A stretch of DNA of 24,109 bases from an uncultured Bacilli bacterium (GTDB taxonomy: Bacteria; Bacillota_I; Bacilli_A; RF39; UBA660): NCBI GenBank assembly GCA_910586195.1, contig CAJUHO010000015.1, positions 1 through 24,109 on the forward strand, written 5' to 3'. Positions 1-7,200 of the stretch are shown here, in pieces. The translations under genes and the position numbers were made by a program. The notes under the pieces were generated by a model. That model saw only the letters and a list, made by a program, of their open reading frames with translations, searched no databases and was not told the origin of the DNA. The stretch's first letter is position 1; each line of letters opens with the position of its first letter.

Positions 1-872
1 TTGGAACAGAAGAGCTATCAGGAATCTGGGTAGGAAAGTTTGAGACGAGTAGTTCTAATCCAAGTGATGTAAATGGAGGAGGAAATGTGATGACACTAGA
101 TGCTATGATAAAGCCGAATGTTGCGAGTTGGAGATCAATAGAAATGTCTAATATAGCAGAGGTAGGAAGAAATGTGACAAAAAGTGGAAATCGATATGGA
201 TTTAATAGTAGTCGAATAGATTCACATGCGATGAAGAATAGTGAGTGGGCCCTAGCTTCATACCTTACACAAAGTAAGTATGGAAAAATTGGTAACAGAA
301 ATTATAGGGGAGCGAATAAAGAAATATACCAGAATAAATCAAATCAATATATAACAGGTTGTAGTTATGGTGCTCCAAGTAATACAAAGACGGATTACGG
401 ATGTCAATATACGTATGATAAAAATTTATCAGGAACGGGAGCATCAACGACGGGTACAATCTATGGAATTTATGATATGTCAGGAGGTGCTTGGGATTAT
501 ATGATGGGCAACTATGCACCAGAAGCAGGGAAATATACTGGAATAAGTATAACAGTAAATTCTGGATATACAGGATTATTGGGAGACGGAGGTACTTTTA
601 CTGGAAAAAGTTGGCTAGAGGATAAATATTATAACTTTTATGTTAGTGGTAATTCTTTGACAGCATGTAATGGAAGAGCATGCCTCTCTCATGCCTTGAA
701 TGAAACTGCAGAATGGTATAATGATTGTTTGTATATGACAACTGCACAATATCCGTGGTCTGCTCGTGGAGGTTCTTATGTGAGTAAAATAGTTGCAGGT
801 GTTTTTGGTTCTGCTTATGGTAGTGGCATTGGAAGTGACGCTTCCATCCGTCTTGTTTTGAGTGCAAACTGA
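1..872 (+). CDS. FGE-sulfatase (SUMF1)-like exported or surface protein, 5' end missing
   Basis: The reading frame is open from base 3, so the gene starts upstream of the window and the ATG at 87 is internal. Seen: a repeated-fold signature typical of formylglycine-generating-enzyme-like modules, namely GIYDMSGGAWDYMMGNY in the middle, LNETAEWYND near residue 210 of the visible part, and a terminal WSARGGSY...SIRLVL block. The protein is rich in Gly, Ser, Tyr and Asn and has several Cys, which fits an exported or cell-surface protein. Its N-terminus, with any signal peptide or pilin-like helix, is outside the window. Catalytic function cannot be inferred: many gut Firmicute proteins with this fold are probably binding or adhesion proteins. 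It ends just before a terminator and converges on spoIVA. The fold call is moderately sure; the role is unknown. Confidence 0.6.
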   Translation, partial: GTEELSGIWVGKFETSSSNPSDVNGGGNVMTLDAMIKPNVASWRSIEMSNIAEVGRNVTKSGNRYGFNSSRIDSHAMKNSEWALASYLTQSKYGKIGNRNYRGANKEIYQNKSNQYITGCSYGAPSNTKTDYGCQYTYDKNLSGTGASTTGTIYGIYDMSGGAWDYMMGNYAPEAGKYTGISITVNSGYTGLLGDGGTFTGKSWLEDKYYNFYVSGNSLTACNGRACLSHALNETAEWYNDCLYMTTAQYPWSARGGSYVSKIVAGVFGSAYGSGIGSDASIRLVLSAN

Positions 873-896
873 AATTTATTTTCTTATATAAAAAAC

Positions 897-926
897 TCAT
901 AAAGTAATTAGCTTTATGAATTTTTT
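897..926 (+). terminator. Rho-independent terminator after the FGE-like gene
   Basis: An 8-bp perfect stem, TCATAAAG (897-904) and CTTTATGA (912-919), with a 7-nt loop is followed by ATTTTTT. It lies 25 nt after the stop codon of the plus-strand gene. Confidence 0.75.
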
Positions 927-1003
927 GGAAATATTTATTATAGTACAAATATAGGTAATCGCTTATTCTTAATTATCTGTACTACGTAAGAATTAAAATA
1001 TAT

Positions 1004-1048
1004 AAAATAAAAAAGAATCAATTTGATATGAATTTCATTTTGATTCTT
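1004..1048 (-). terminator. Rho-independent terminator downstream of the spoIVA 3' part
   Basis: Read on the minus strand, AAGAATCAA (1048-1040) pairs with TTGATTCTT (1021-1013) and is followed by TTTTATTTTAT. It lies 25 nt beyond the stop of the 3' spoIVA segment, so the split gene still has its own terminator. The rest of the 873-1072 gap shows nothing else. Confidence 0.75.
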
Positions 1049-1072
1049 AGATTTAAGGAACATTTGTATTTG

Positions 1073-1348
1073 TTATAATACAATAGCAATCATATTATTA
1101 GAACCCTTATTAACTACTTTGGTTAATGTTTGCTGTAATTTATAACGAATATTATCTGGCATTAAATTGATTTTAGATTGAATCCCTTCTTGAACAATAA
1201 CGTCTAAACTACGTCCAAAGAGCTCGCTCTTCCAAATACTAGTAGCATCTTTTTCATCATTTTTCATAAGAGAATCAATTAACTCCTTGCTTTGTGCCTC
1301 ACTACCAATAATTGGTTCAAATGTACTTTCGACATCTACACGTATCAT
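1073..1348 (-). CDS. spoIVA: spoIVA, 3' segment (91 codons), cut off from its 5' part
   Basis: This segment begins MIRVDVESTFEPIIG and ends ...NNMIAIVL. It matches, from memory of the family, the C-terminal 90 or so residues of SpoIVA (B. subtilis MIKVDVESEFAPIIG ... GGLIAIIL). It contains the conserved SIW and FGRSL...VQEGIQ blocks. The SpoIVA C-terminus is needed for forespore association and coat assembly. The 5' part lies 6 kb away at 7349-8548 on the same strand. When the two TAT(Y)ATGTG copies are joined, ATC CAC from the 5' part is followed in frame by ATG ATA CGT here. AAGG lies only 3 nt before the ATG at 1348, so independent translation is possible but poorly supported. I treat this as the second half of an interrupted gene, not a gene of its own. 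Confidence 0.93.
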   Translation of the reverse strand: MIRVDVESTFEPIIGSEAQSKELIDSLMKNDEKDATSIWKSELFGRSLDVIVQEGIQSKINLMPDNIRYKLQQTLTKVVNKGSNNMIAIVL

Positions 1349-2972
1349 GTGCCTTAGTAATATGAAAATGCTGTGATTTGGGATTAATATAATTGGCTTC
1401 TATTTCCTTGCCAATTTTTAAATAAATCTTCAATTTAACACTTTTCTTATCTTTACTGTTATAAACTAATATTTCATCTAATAAATCAAATAATACTTCA
1501 TCACTAGGGCAATTAATCTCATCTTCTAATAAAGCCTCCAATTTCATTATTTCACTTTCCATATCATTAGCCTTAATCTGCTCATCTTTTATATTTTCAA
1601 TTTCTTTTTCTAATTCGCTAATTTTATCATTGCAAATATCATTTCTTTGCTTAAATTCTTTATCGCTAATAATCTCATTTATATTATGGCTAAGCAATTT
1701 ATCTTTTTCTTTATTAATTTTATTAATATCACTTTCTTTTTTCGCAATTTCCTTATCAAAATCTCTTAAACTAATATTTTCTCTATACAATTTTGTAAGG
1801 CTATATACTATCGACTTCTTATTACTAATAAAATCTATTAACTGTTCCCTTAATATTTTTAACAATTCCTTTTCATATAAAACAGGCGTCTTACACTTAT
1901 CATCTTTTGTCCTATTATTATGAGGGCATAACCATACTACCTCATCATCTTTTGTTTTATAGGCATATACTTTTCTATGAAAACTCCTATTATGCTCTAC
2001 ACACTTTATTTTTGCTGAAAATGGATACCTATTTTGATATACTTTCTTATCTACATCACTTACCTTATCCTTTCGCTTATTATAAATCTTTTGAGCCAAA
2101 TCCCATATTTCTTCACTAACTATTGGAGGCACTGCCTCATTATCTTTATACATAACCCAATCTTCTTCATCTTTTTTTACTATTGTCTTTAATTTATAAT
2201 CAACTACTGTCGTTTTATTTCCACAATAATAACCTTTATATTTTGGATTTCTAATGATATACGAAATTGTAGAATAGGCTAATACATTTCCATTTCTATT
2301 TTTATAACCCTCATTATATAATATTCTCGCTATTGAATGAAACCCATACTTACCACTTACATATAACTCGAATATTCTCTTTACCATTTTGGCTTCTTCT
2401 TCATTTATAACTAATTTACCATCTTTTTTTTCATAGCCCCATATATCATTATTGCCTAAAACTCTACCATTTTTTATTGACCTTTGATAACCAAACTTAA
2501 CTCTTTCTGACAACTTTCTAATTTCATCTTGTGCTAACGATGCCATAATTGTAAGCCTTAATTCCGAATCGGGCAATAATGTATTTATATTATCTGATAA
2601 AAAGAATACACCAATTCCATCTGCTAATAACTCCCTCGTATTTTTAATACTATCTAATGTATCCCTTGCAAATCTCGATACCTCTTTTGTCAAAATCAAA
2701 TCAAACTTTTTGCTTTTGGCATCCTTTATCATTCTATTAAAACTATCTCTTTTTTCTGTCGAACTACCACTAATACCCTCATCTATATAGCCATCTACAA
2801 ATATCCAATTATTATTTCCTTTTATTAAATCTTCAAAATGACCAACTTGATTATCTAATGAATTTAACTGCTCATACTTATCTGTCGATACCCTCGCATA
2901 ATATGTAACCCTTAATGGCAAATCATATATACTTTTAGACTTCAATTCTTCTCTAATTTTATATAAATCCAT
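1317..2972 (-). CDS. large serine recombinase (site-specific integrase/excisionase)
   Basis: In the integrated state the protein has 551 residues. Domains: resolvase catalytic domain (about 20-165) with nucleophile S29 in YARVST and the arginine block SRFARD (R100, R103). Next comes a recombinase domain (about 170-300; IWGYEKKDGK, ARILYNEG, IIRNPKYKGYY). Then a zinc ribbon (about C324, H327, C349, C360) and a long coiled coil (about 405-475). It catalyses strand exchange through a covalent serine link at short cores and should act on the ATGTG sites. I chose the ATG at 2972, preceded by AGGTG and 9 nt after the upstream stop, over an in-frame TTG at 3005. The 3' end is odd: codons 541-542 (GCA CAT) lie on the core, and the last nine residues are read from host spoIVA DNA. 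In the circle the frame continues for 37 different codons (see findings). Confidence 0.93.
   Translation of the reverse strand: MDLYKIREELKSKSIYDLPLRVTYYARVSTDKYEQLNSLDNQVGHFEDLIKGNNNWIFVDGYIDEGISGSSTEKRDSFNRMIKDAKSKKFDLILTKEVSRFARDTLDSIKNTRELLADGIGVFFLSDNINTLLPDSELRLTIMASLAQDEIRKLSERVKFGYQRSIKNGRVLGNNDIWGYEKKDGKLVINEEEAKMVKRIFELYVSGKYGFHSIARILYNEGYKNRNGNVLAYSTISYIIRNPKYKGYYCGNKTTVVDYKLKTIVKKDEEDWVMYKDNEAVPPIVSEEIWDLAQKIYNKRKDKVSDVDKKVYQNRYPFSAKIKCVEHNRSFHRKVYAYKTKDDEVVWLCPHNNRTKDDKCKTPVLYEKELLKILREQLIDFISNKKSIVYSLTKLYRENISLRDFDKEIAKKESDINKINKEKDKLLSHNINEIISDKEFKQRNDICNDKISELEKEIENIKDEQIKANDMESEIMKLEALLEDEINCPSDEVLFDLLDEILVYNSKDKKSVKLKIYLKIGKEIEANYINPKSQHFHITKAHDTCRCRKYI
1343..1351. repeat. 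attachment-site core, left copy (TATCATGTG)
   Basis: TATCATGTG here and TATTATGTG at 7343-7351 differ at one base and bound exactly 6,000 bp. The strictly shared stretch is ATGTG. A serine recombinase crossover is expected inside it, at GT or TG. The outer flank here is spoIVA 3' coding DNA and the inner flank is element DNA. Confidence 0.8.
1361..1375 (+). repeat. left inverted arm of the element
   Basis: TATGAAAATGCTGTG pairs as an imperfect inverted repeat with CACATCATTTTTATA at 7326-7340 (13 of 15). The two arms lie 9 and 11 nt from the core midpoint. In the reconstructed circle they form a dyad around ATGTG, as expected for a serine-integrase attP. Confidence 0.6.
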
Positions 2973-2980
2973 ACTAACAC

Positions 2981-3253
2981 CTAAACTTCCATTATACTTT
3001 CCCAAGGCTTCATCTCATCTAAAATTATATTTTCTACTTTCTCATATAATTCTTTTGATATGCTACCATTTTTATATAATCTTCTATTCATATTCAATTC
3101 CAATTTAAAACTACATATAACACTTCTAAATAAACCAAAATCGCTATATTCTTTTAATTCTTCATTTTCATATAGCACTTCTTCATTGCCATATTCATCT
3201 ACATAACTATCTTTTATGCTATTTCCATTATTATCAACTTCCATAATATGCAT
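2981..3253 (-). CDS. 90-aa SHOCT-like protein upstream of the recombinase
   Basis: This acidic small protein has a C-terminal SHOCT-like segment (NRRLYKNGSISKELYEKV), a short helical module common at the ends of bacterial proteins. Its function is not established. The start is set at the ATG at 3253 (MHIMEV), because AAAGGTGG sits 8 nt upstream; an in-frame GTG at 3265 would overlap that ribosome-binding site. Its stop lies 8 nt before the recombinase start, so the two are almost certainly co-transcribed. That position makes it a candidate accessory factor, for example a recombination directionality factor, but this is inference only. Confidence 0.75.
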   Translation of the reverse strand: MHIMEVDNNGNSIKDSYVDEYGNEEVLYENEELKEYSDFGLFRSVICSFKLELNMNRRLYKNGSISKELYEKVENIILDEMKPWESIMEV

Positions 3254-3411
3254 ACTTTTTTCCACCTTTCTCTATTACATTTAATCATATTCTCTATTCA
3301 CAAATAATATAATATTTTTTATTCTACAAAATGCATAAACAACTAATTTTTGCTTATACTAATAATTTATATTTTTTCCCCTCATATATATTATACGAAA
3401 TTAATATTTCA

Positions 3412-3476
3412 AAAATTGCGATTTTCAGCAATTTTCTTCAATTTTATGCAATTTTTTATCAATTTTATCTATTTTT
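3412..3476. repeat. 10-bp-phased CAATTTT repeats
   Basis: CAATTTT or a close variant begins at 3419 (CGATTTT), 3429, 3439, 3449, 3460 and about 3469 (CTATTTTT), so the period is 10-11 bp. The array lies between the resolvase stop and the SHOCT/recombinase genes. The first unit also forms an inverted repeat with AAAATTGC (3412-3419) and GCAATTTT (3428-3435). Helically phased T-tracts imply intrinsic bending and could be iterons or an accessory recombination site. Confidence 0.6.
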
Positions 3477-3477
3477 G

Positions 3478-4068
3478 CTATCTTTTTAATAAATTATAAA
3501 AACTATTTGGCTTTAATCCTAATAATTCCATAGCCTCTTTACTTTTAATTTCTTTATTTTTCCATCTTAAAATTACATCATCAAAATTATGTGGCTTTTC
3601 TATTTTGGGTCTACCAAACTTAACACCATTATTTTTAGCATTACTAATTCCTTCTTTTTGTCTTTGCTTTATAAAACTTCTTTCTTGCTCTGCAACATAA
3701 CTTAATATCTGCAATACTAAATCGCTAATAAATGTCCCTAATAAATCTTTATTATTTCTCGTATCTAATAGGGGCATATCTATAACAACAATATCTGCCT
3801 TAATATTTTTAACAATATCTTTCCACTCATCAACTATCATATTATAATTACGACCAAGCCTATCAATACTCTTAATAACCAATAAATCATTTTCCCTTAA
3901 TACATTTTTTAAAATATTATATTGCTCTCTATTAAAATCTTTTCCACTTTGCTTATCAATATAAATATCTCTTTCATCAATTCCATATTCTTTAAAGGCT
4001 ATTAATTGCCTCTCTTCATTTTGTTCTTTACTACTAACCCTTGCATAACCAAATATTTTACTATTCAT
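3478..4068 (-). CDS. small serine resolvase/invertase
   Basis: The 196-aa length is normal for the resolvase/invertase family. The catalytic domain covers about residues 3-140: S12 in GYARVSS, the IKSIDRLGRNY arginine block, and helix E around QILSYVAEQERSFIKQRQ. A basic GRPKI hinge follows, then a C-terminal helix-turn-helix (KEAMELLGLKPNSFYNLLKR). It starts 9 nt after the stop of the 75-aa gene, with AAGGTAGG as ribosome-binding site, so the two form an operon. Such enzymes resolve dimers or invert DNA at paired sites; on a circular element, multimer resolution is a natural role. The phased repeats directly downstream are a candidate binding region. Family is certain; target is inferred. 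Confidence 0.9.
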   Translation of the reverse strand: MNSKIFGYARVSSKEQNEERQLIAFKEYGIDERDIYIDKQSGKDFNREQYNILKNVLRENDLLVIKSIDRLGRNYNMIVDEWKDIVKNIKADIVVIDMPLLDTRNNKDLLGTFISDLVLQILSYVAEQERSFIKQRQKEGISNAKNNGVKFGRPKIEKPHNFDDVILRWKNKEIKSKEAMELLGLKPNSFYNLLKR

Positions 4069-4077
4069 ACTTAAAAC

Positions 4078-4305
4078 CTACCTTACTAAATATCTTTTAC
4101 ATTCTTCATATAACTCGCTTCTTACCAACTCACTAAAATAATTCAAATTAGCATTTATTCCTTGCACCTTTAATTCATATATAAAATTAACACAAGCCAT
4201 ACAATAGGGGAATAATTCTTTTTGTTCTTCTAAACCCGTTGCTATGACATCTTCAAAATCACTTCCAAGATTTCTAATCATCATCATTAAAATATCTTCT
4301 TTCAT
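4078..4305 (-). CDS. 75-aa protein of unknown function
   Basis: A strong ribosome-binding site (AAGGAGGTG) lies 6 nt before the ATG, and a clear promoter lies upstream. The protein is soluble and probably mostly helical, with three Cys (CMAC and C70). I do not recognise a family. It is the first gene of the resolvase operon. Small size and position would fit an accessory factor for the resolvase or a regulator, but nothing in the sequence proves this. Confidence 0.7.
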   Translation of the reverse strand: MKEDILMMMIRNLGSDFEDVIATGLEEQKELFPYCMACVNFIYELKVQGINANLNYFSELVRSELYEECKRYLVR

Positions 4306-4329
4306 AACTGCACCTCCTTACAATAAAAT

Positions 4330-4377
4330 ATAATATATTCATTTTTTCAAACACTCAACACGTTTTTTTAGAAACGT
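4330..4377 (-). promoter_or_regulatory. promoter of the 75-aa/resolvase operon with an upstream inverted repeat
   Basis: On the minus strand, TTGAGT (4358-4353) is separated by 17 nt from TATTAT (4335-4330), a good vegetative promoter. Just upstream lies the inverted repeat ACGTTT (4360-4365) and AAACGT (4372-4377). It abuts the -35 and is a candidate operator. Confidence 0.6.
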
Positions 4378-4424
4378 CCAAAAACTTTTTAAATATTTAG
4401 AAAATCAATTAATAACTTTTATAA

Positions 4425-4464
4425 ATACAAAAAAAGACTTAATTTCTAATCAAATTAAATCTTT
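4425..4464 (-). terminator. terminator after the PH/zinc-ribbon gene
   Basis: A 13-bp stem with one mismatch, AAAGACTTAATTT (4433-4445) and AAATTAAATCTTT (4452-4464), has a 6-nt loop. On the minus strand it is followed by a T run. It separates the membrane-protein transcript from the resolvase operon. Confidence 0.7.
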
Positions 4465-4480
4465 ATAAACCTTTACTTTT

Positions 4481-4572
4481 TTAAATACTATAAACTTCCT
4501 TTATTTCTTCGCTTGGCAATAACAACATAAAATCAATATCATACTTATTTACAATTCATTTAACTTACCCAT
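4481..4572 (-). pseudogene. possible small frameshifted ORF
   Basis: AAGGTGG precedes an ATG at 4572 that reads MGKLNEL and then stops. One frame over, the sequence continues KYDIDFMLLLPSEEIKEVYSI to a TAA at 4481. A single-base frameshift would make about 30 continuous codons. This is the only gene-like signal in the 4306-4706 gap apart from the promoter and terminator. It could be chance; no family is recognised. Confidence 0.2.
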
Positions 4573-4706
4573 AGCACCACCTTAAATATTATTATATATC
4601 AAATTGCTTAATAATTCCTATTTATTTCTTGCAAATTTCGATAAAAAAAGCAACTTAATATAATTATATTAAATGCCTTAAAATCGCTATAAACGCTTAT
4701 TTATTA

Positions 4707-5609
4707 TTATTCAAATCTATTCAATATATTACCATTTCTATAATAATCTTTATCAGCATATCTTATACATATAACATTATTATTACCATCTAAATATAAT
4801 ATTACATTATCGCTAAAACTTGTTTTTATTCTATAACCTTTGGATCCTTCACCTTCAAATCCATCTAATCCTTCGCTATCTGCTTTCATATCATCAATAT
4901 CTTTTATACCAATATCATTTAAAATATTATCTATTTTTTCTGCTTGCTCATCTTCTACATTAGCAACTCTTTTTATTATATTCATATCTCTATTACTGCC
5001 ACCACCAGCAGCCATTGCAATAGCACCAATAACAACAATTAAAAATACTATACTACCAATAAAAACCCATTTTAATATTTTCAATTGCTTTTCGCCTCTA
5101 ACTCTTTTACCACAATTAGGACATTTTACATCAATATCTTTTATATCACTATTACAATATGGGCATTTTACATCTTTTTTAGACATATCTACAAACTTAT
5201 TAATCCATTTTATAAATCCATTATTTATAACCCCAGCATCGGCATATACATTTATAACTTTATCTTCGCCATTATCTTTATAATTTATAATTAAATAATC
5301 TACATTTTGGATTACTTGCTTTTTATTTAAACCACTTAATCCACCTAATATTAAACCAGCTCCACCAAATAAAACACTACCAACAATACCTCTGCCAATA
5401 ACACTTTTATCTTTTTCTATTATTTCTTTATCGCTAATAATAGCAACATTGCTTATATCTTTTAAACTAATTCCAACAATAGGGCGACCTTTAATATCGC
5501 ACAACTTCAATTCATAATTACTCAACTTAACAATACAATTAGCACCTTGTCTTATGCCTAATCCCTCATAATGCTTTACTTGCTTACTATAAAATACTTT
5601 CTCTTTCAT
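4707..5609 (-). CDS. membrane protein with PH-like domain, glycine-rich segment and zinc ribbon
   Basis: 300 aa. Residues 1-60 and 100-140 look like a bacterial PH-like beta fold, interrupted at about 72-93 by a glycine-rich hydrophobic stretch (IGRGIVGSVLFGGAGLILGG). A rubredoxin-like zinc ribbon follows (C149-x2-C152, C163-x2-C166). One transmembrane helix lies at about 180-201, then a C-terminal soluble domain of about 95 residues that I do not recognise. The start is supported by GAGGTG 4 nt upstream and a near-perfect promoter. It is monocistronic, with its own terminator. It is neither a replication nor a recombination protein, so it is the element's likeliest cargo, perhaps a membrane sensor or immunity-type function. 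That role is a guess from architecture and position. Confidence 0.8.
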   Translation of the reverse strand: MKEKVFYSKQVKHYEGLGIRQGANCIVKLSNYELKLCDIKGRPIVGISLKDISNVAIISDKEIIEKDKSVIGRGIVGSVLFGGAGLILGGLSGLNKKQVIQNVDYLIINYKDNGEDKVINVYADAGVINNGFIKWINKFVDMSKKDVKCPYCNSDIKDIDVKCPNCGKRVRGEKQLKILKWVFIGSIVFLIVVIGAIAMAAGGGSNRDMNIIKRVANVEDEQAEKIDNILNDIGIKDIDDMKADSEGLDGFEGEGSKGYRIKTSFSDNVILYLDGNNNVICIRYADKDYYRNGNILNRFE

Positions 5610-5625
5610 AATACACCTCTATATA

Positions 5626-5659
5626 ATTATATATTATTTTTCAAAAATATACAATATTG
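5626..5659 (-). promoter_or_regulatory. promoter of the membrane-protein gene with CAATATTG palindrome
   Basis: On the minus strand, TTGTAT (5654-5649), a 17-nt spacer and TATAAT (5631-5626). The perfect 8-bp palindrome CAATATTG (5652-5659) overlaps the -35, and a partial copy, AATATTG, lies at 5677-5683 nearer the divergent xre gene. This is a likely operator for the neighbouring repressor. Confidence 0.6.
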
Positions 5660-5736
5660 ATTATATAAATATAACTAATATTGCTATCACTAACTTTTAA
5701 TATCTTTAAAATTATATATAAAGGAGGACGATATAT

Positions 5737-6063
5737 ATGGAAAACAACTTAAAGCAAATACGAAACTCTAAGAAATTATTACAAACTAAAGTTGCTATGG
5801 ATTTGAATATTACCCAAGAAACTATATCTTCTTACGAAACTGGCAGGGTATTTCCAAGTTCGGATATGCTTATTAAACTTGCTAACTATTATAATACATC
5901 TATTGATTATCTACTATGCAGAACTAAATATGATATGCCAATTGATGATATTAAACCAAATAATATTTCTGATAAAGATTTTATGCTTTTAAATAAGATT
6001 AATAAACTATCTAATATTGATAAAGAAAAAGCAGAGGCATATATAGATGGATTAAATTCTTAA
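5737..6063 (+). CDS. XRE-family transcriptional repressor
   Basis: 108 aa. An N-terminal Cro/C1 helix-turn-helix spans about residues 3-60, with TKVAMDLNITQETISSYETGR as helices 2-3 and the typical IKLANYYNTSIDYLL end. A short helical C-terminal region probably dimerises. GGAGG lies 9 nt before the ATG. It is the only plus-strand gene of the element, divergent from the membrane-protein gene with a 127-nt shared control region, which is the classical arrangement of a self-regulating element repressor. It probably keeps element genes quiet in the integrated state; target operators are inferred. Confidence 0.88.
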   Translation: MENNLKQIRNSKKLLQTKVAMDLNITQETISSYETGRVFPSSDMLIKLANYYNTSIDYLLCRTKYDMPIDDIKPNNISDKDFMLLNKINKLSNIDKEKAEAYIDGLNS

Positions 6064-6255
6064 CTATCTCTCCCTATATACTGATTTATTATAAAATCCT
6101 TTTTATTTCATTTAATTAAAGCGATTTATACTTATAATATGTATATAACTTTTGTTACTAATTATATACTAATATATATATCTATTTACTTATTTAATTA
6201 CCATTCACATATACTTTGTTATATAGTTTATTATATACATATTTATATATATTAT

Positions 6256-6281
6256 ATGATAGATAATTCTATCATTTTTTT
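6256..6281 (+). terminator. terminator of the xre gene
   Basis: ATGATAG (6256-6262) and CTATCAT (6269-6275) with a 6-nt loop, followed by TTTTTT. It lies at the end of the convergent 6064-6295 gap. The rest of that gap is extremely AT-rich, with runs of TATA from about 6119 to 6255, and shows no gene. Confidence 0.7.
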
Positions 6282-6295
6282 ATGGCTTTTTCCTT

Positions 6296-7129
6296 TTAAA
6301 ATGGGCTATCATCTTCCTCTATTCTACGCCTTATACTATAATTTTTCTGATCTTTATTATAATTTTCTGCAATTTTGCTAAATCTTACTTGCTTCATAAA
6401 CTCATCTTTCATCTTTTCATCATCTTCTTTACTTAATTCTAAAAAATAATCTCTTATATCAATAAACTTACTTTCTATCTTTTCTAATCGCTTTAAATAC
6501 ATTTCTTCACTCATTGGCTTAGCTCTATGCTTTCTAATTAATCTTATCTTAGCACTATCCACTTTTAAATACTCATAATAATATTGCTTTAAACTATACT
6601 TCAAATCTTCTTCGCCACTACAATTACGATGGCAAAACATTACTTCCTCACTTTGCCATATAAAATAATCAGCCATTTTTACATTACATTTTTTCTTATA
6701 TACTTCTTTCTTATCTAAATCTTCTAAATTAAATTCTTTTACTATATGCTCATTATCAATATCTTTCCAATTCTTATCTATATAGCATTTAATCGCATTC
6801 CTAAAAGCATAACTTGGCTTACTTACTATTAATATATGCAAATGCCAATCAACTAAATAATCGCCTTTATACCAATTATTAGCTATAGCATTATCTATAT
6901 TTACTATCTTTTTAGGGCGACCTCTTTTTCCACTTACTTCATATCTTATATTACTTACTTCTTTTTTTAATCTACTTATACCTATAATTGCTGATGCTTG
7001 CCAACCTTTTCTTTCGCACAAATCATCTATAAACTGCTTTAATCTTTTCGCATACTTCATTGCTTCTTCTTTGTCTTTAAACTTTTTATTTATATCTATT
7101 GTTCCAATTCCTAACTTTTTCTTCGACAT
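6296..7129 (-). CDS. HUH-type rolling-circle replication initiator-like protein
   Basis: 277 aa. Seen: DWHLHILIV with H96 and H98, the His-hydrophobic-His metal-binding motif of HUH endonucleases inside a beta strand, and about 85 residues later a tyrosine-rich helix, KQYYYEYLKV (183-187), which would supply the nicking tyrosine. This order (HUH, then Y) is that of plasmid rolling-circle Rep proteins. The first 60 residues (GIGTIDIN..., then a helix) fit the opening of that fold. The start is the ATG at 7129, with AAAGG 11 nt upstream; an in-frame TTG at 7147 is rejected because it overlaps that site. It would nick a double-strand origin to start replication of the excised circle. A relaxase or transposase-like role cannot be excluded. 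Confidence 0.68.
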   Translation of the reverse strand: MSKKKLGIGTIDINKKFKDKEEAMKYAKRLKQFIDDLCERKGWQASAIIGISRLKKEVSNIRYEVSGKRGRPKKIVNIDNAIANNWYKGDYLVDWHLHILIVSKPSYAFRNAIKCYIDKNWKDIDNEHIVKEFNLEDLDKKEVYKKKCNVKMADYFIWQSEEVMFCHRNCSGEEDLKYSLKQYYYEYLKVDSAKIRLIRKHRAKPMSEEMYLKRLEKIESKFIDIRDYFLELSKEDDEKMKDEFMKQVRFSKIAENYNKDQKNYSIRRRIEEDDSPF

Positions 7130-7161
7130 ATTACAACAACCTTTCAACTGCTTCTATATAT

Positions 7162-7180
7162 ATTATACTCAAAAAGCCTA
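7162..7180 (-). promoter_or_regulatory. -10 region of the rep gene promoter
   Basis: On the minus strand TATAAT (7167-7162) lies about 30 nt before the rep ATG. Upstream TTG hexamers occur only at 15 or 20 nt spacing, so the -35 is weak or non-canonical. Confidence 0.4.
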
Positions 7181-7200
7181 CCAAACAACTCAAATGCAAT

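Noticed and set aside
265..948. Minus-strand frames opposite the FGE-like gene
   Set aside because: Composition is that of antisense shadow; the plus frame has family motifs throughout.
1073..1348. An independent 91-aa gene
   Set aside because: It is the in-frame C-terminus of SpoIVA and begins exactly at the attachment core; no proper ribosome-binding site precedes it.
1630..2119. Plus-strand open frames opposite the recombinase
   Set aside because: They are hydrophobic shadows of the AT-rich minus-strand coding sequence without ribosome-binding sites.
3419..3476. CRISPR array
   Set aside because: Units are 7 bp at 10-bp period with no spacers of CRISPR size and no cas genes.
3254..3477. 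A sigma-E promoter for the recombinase operon
   Set aside because: Several AT-rich hexamers are present but none fits the sigma-E -10 and -35 with correct spacing.
4840..5294. Plus-strand frames opposite the PH/zinc-ribbon gene
   Set aside because: Ser/Pro/Ile-rich antisense frames; the minus-strand gene has promoter, ribosome-binding site, domains and terminator.
6139..6381. 80-aa plus-strand frame after xre
   Set aside because: Low-complexity Ile/Tyr translation of TATA-rich DNA; no ribosome-binding site; overlaps the terminator and the rep gene.
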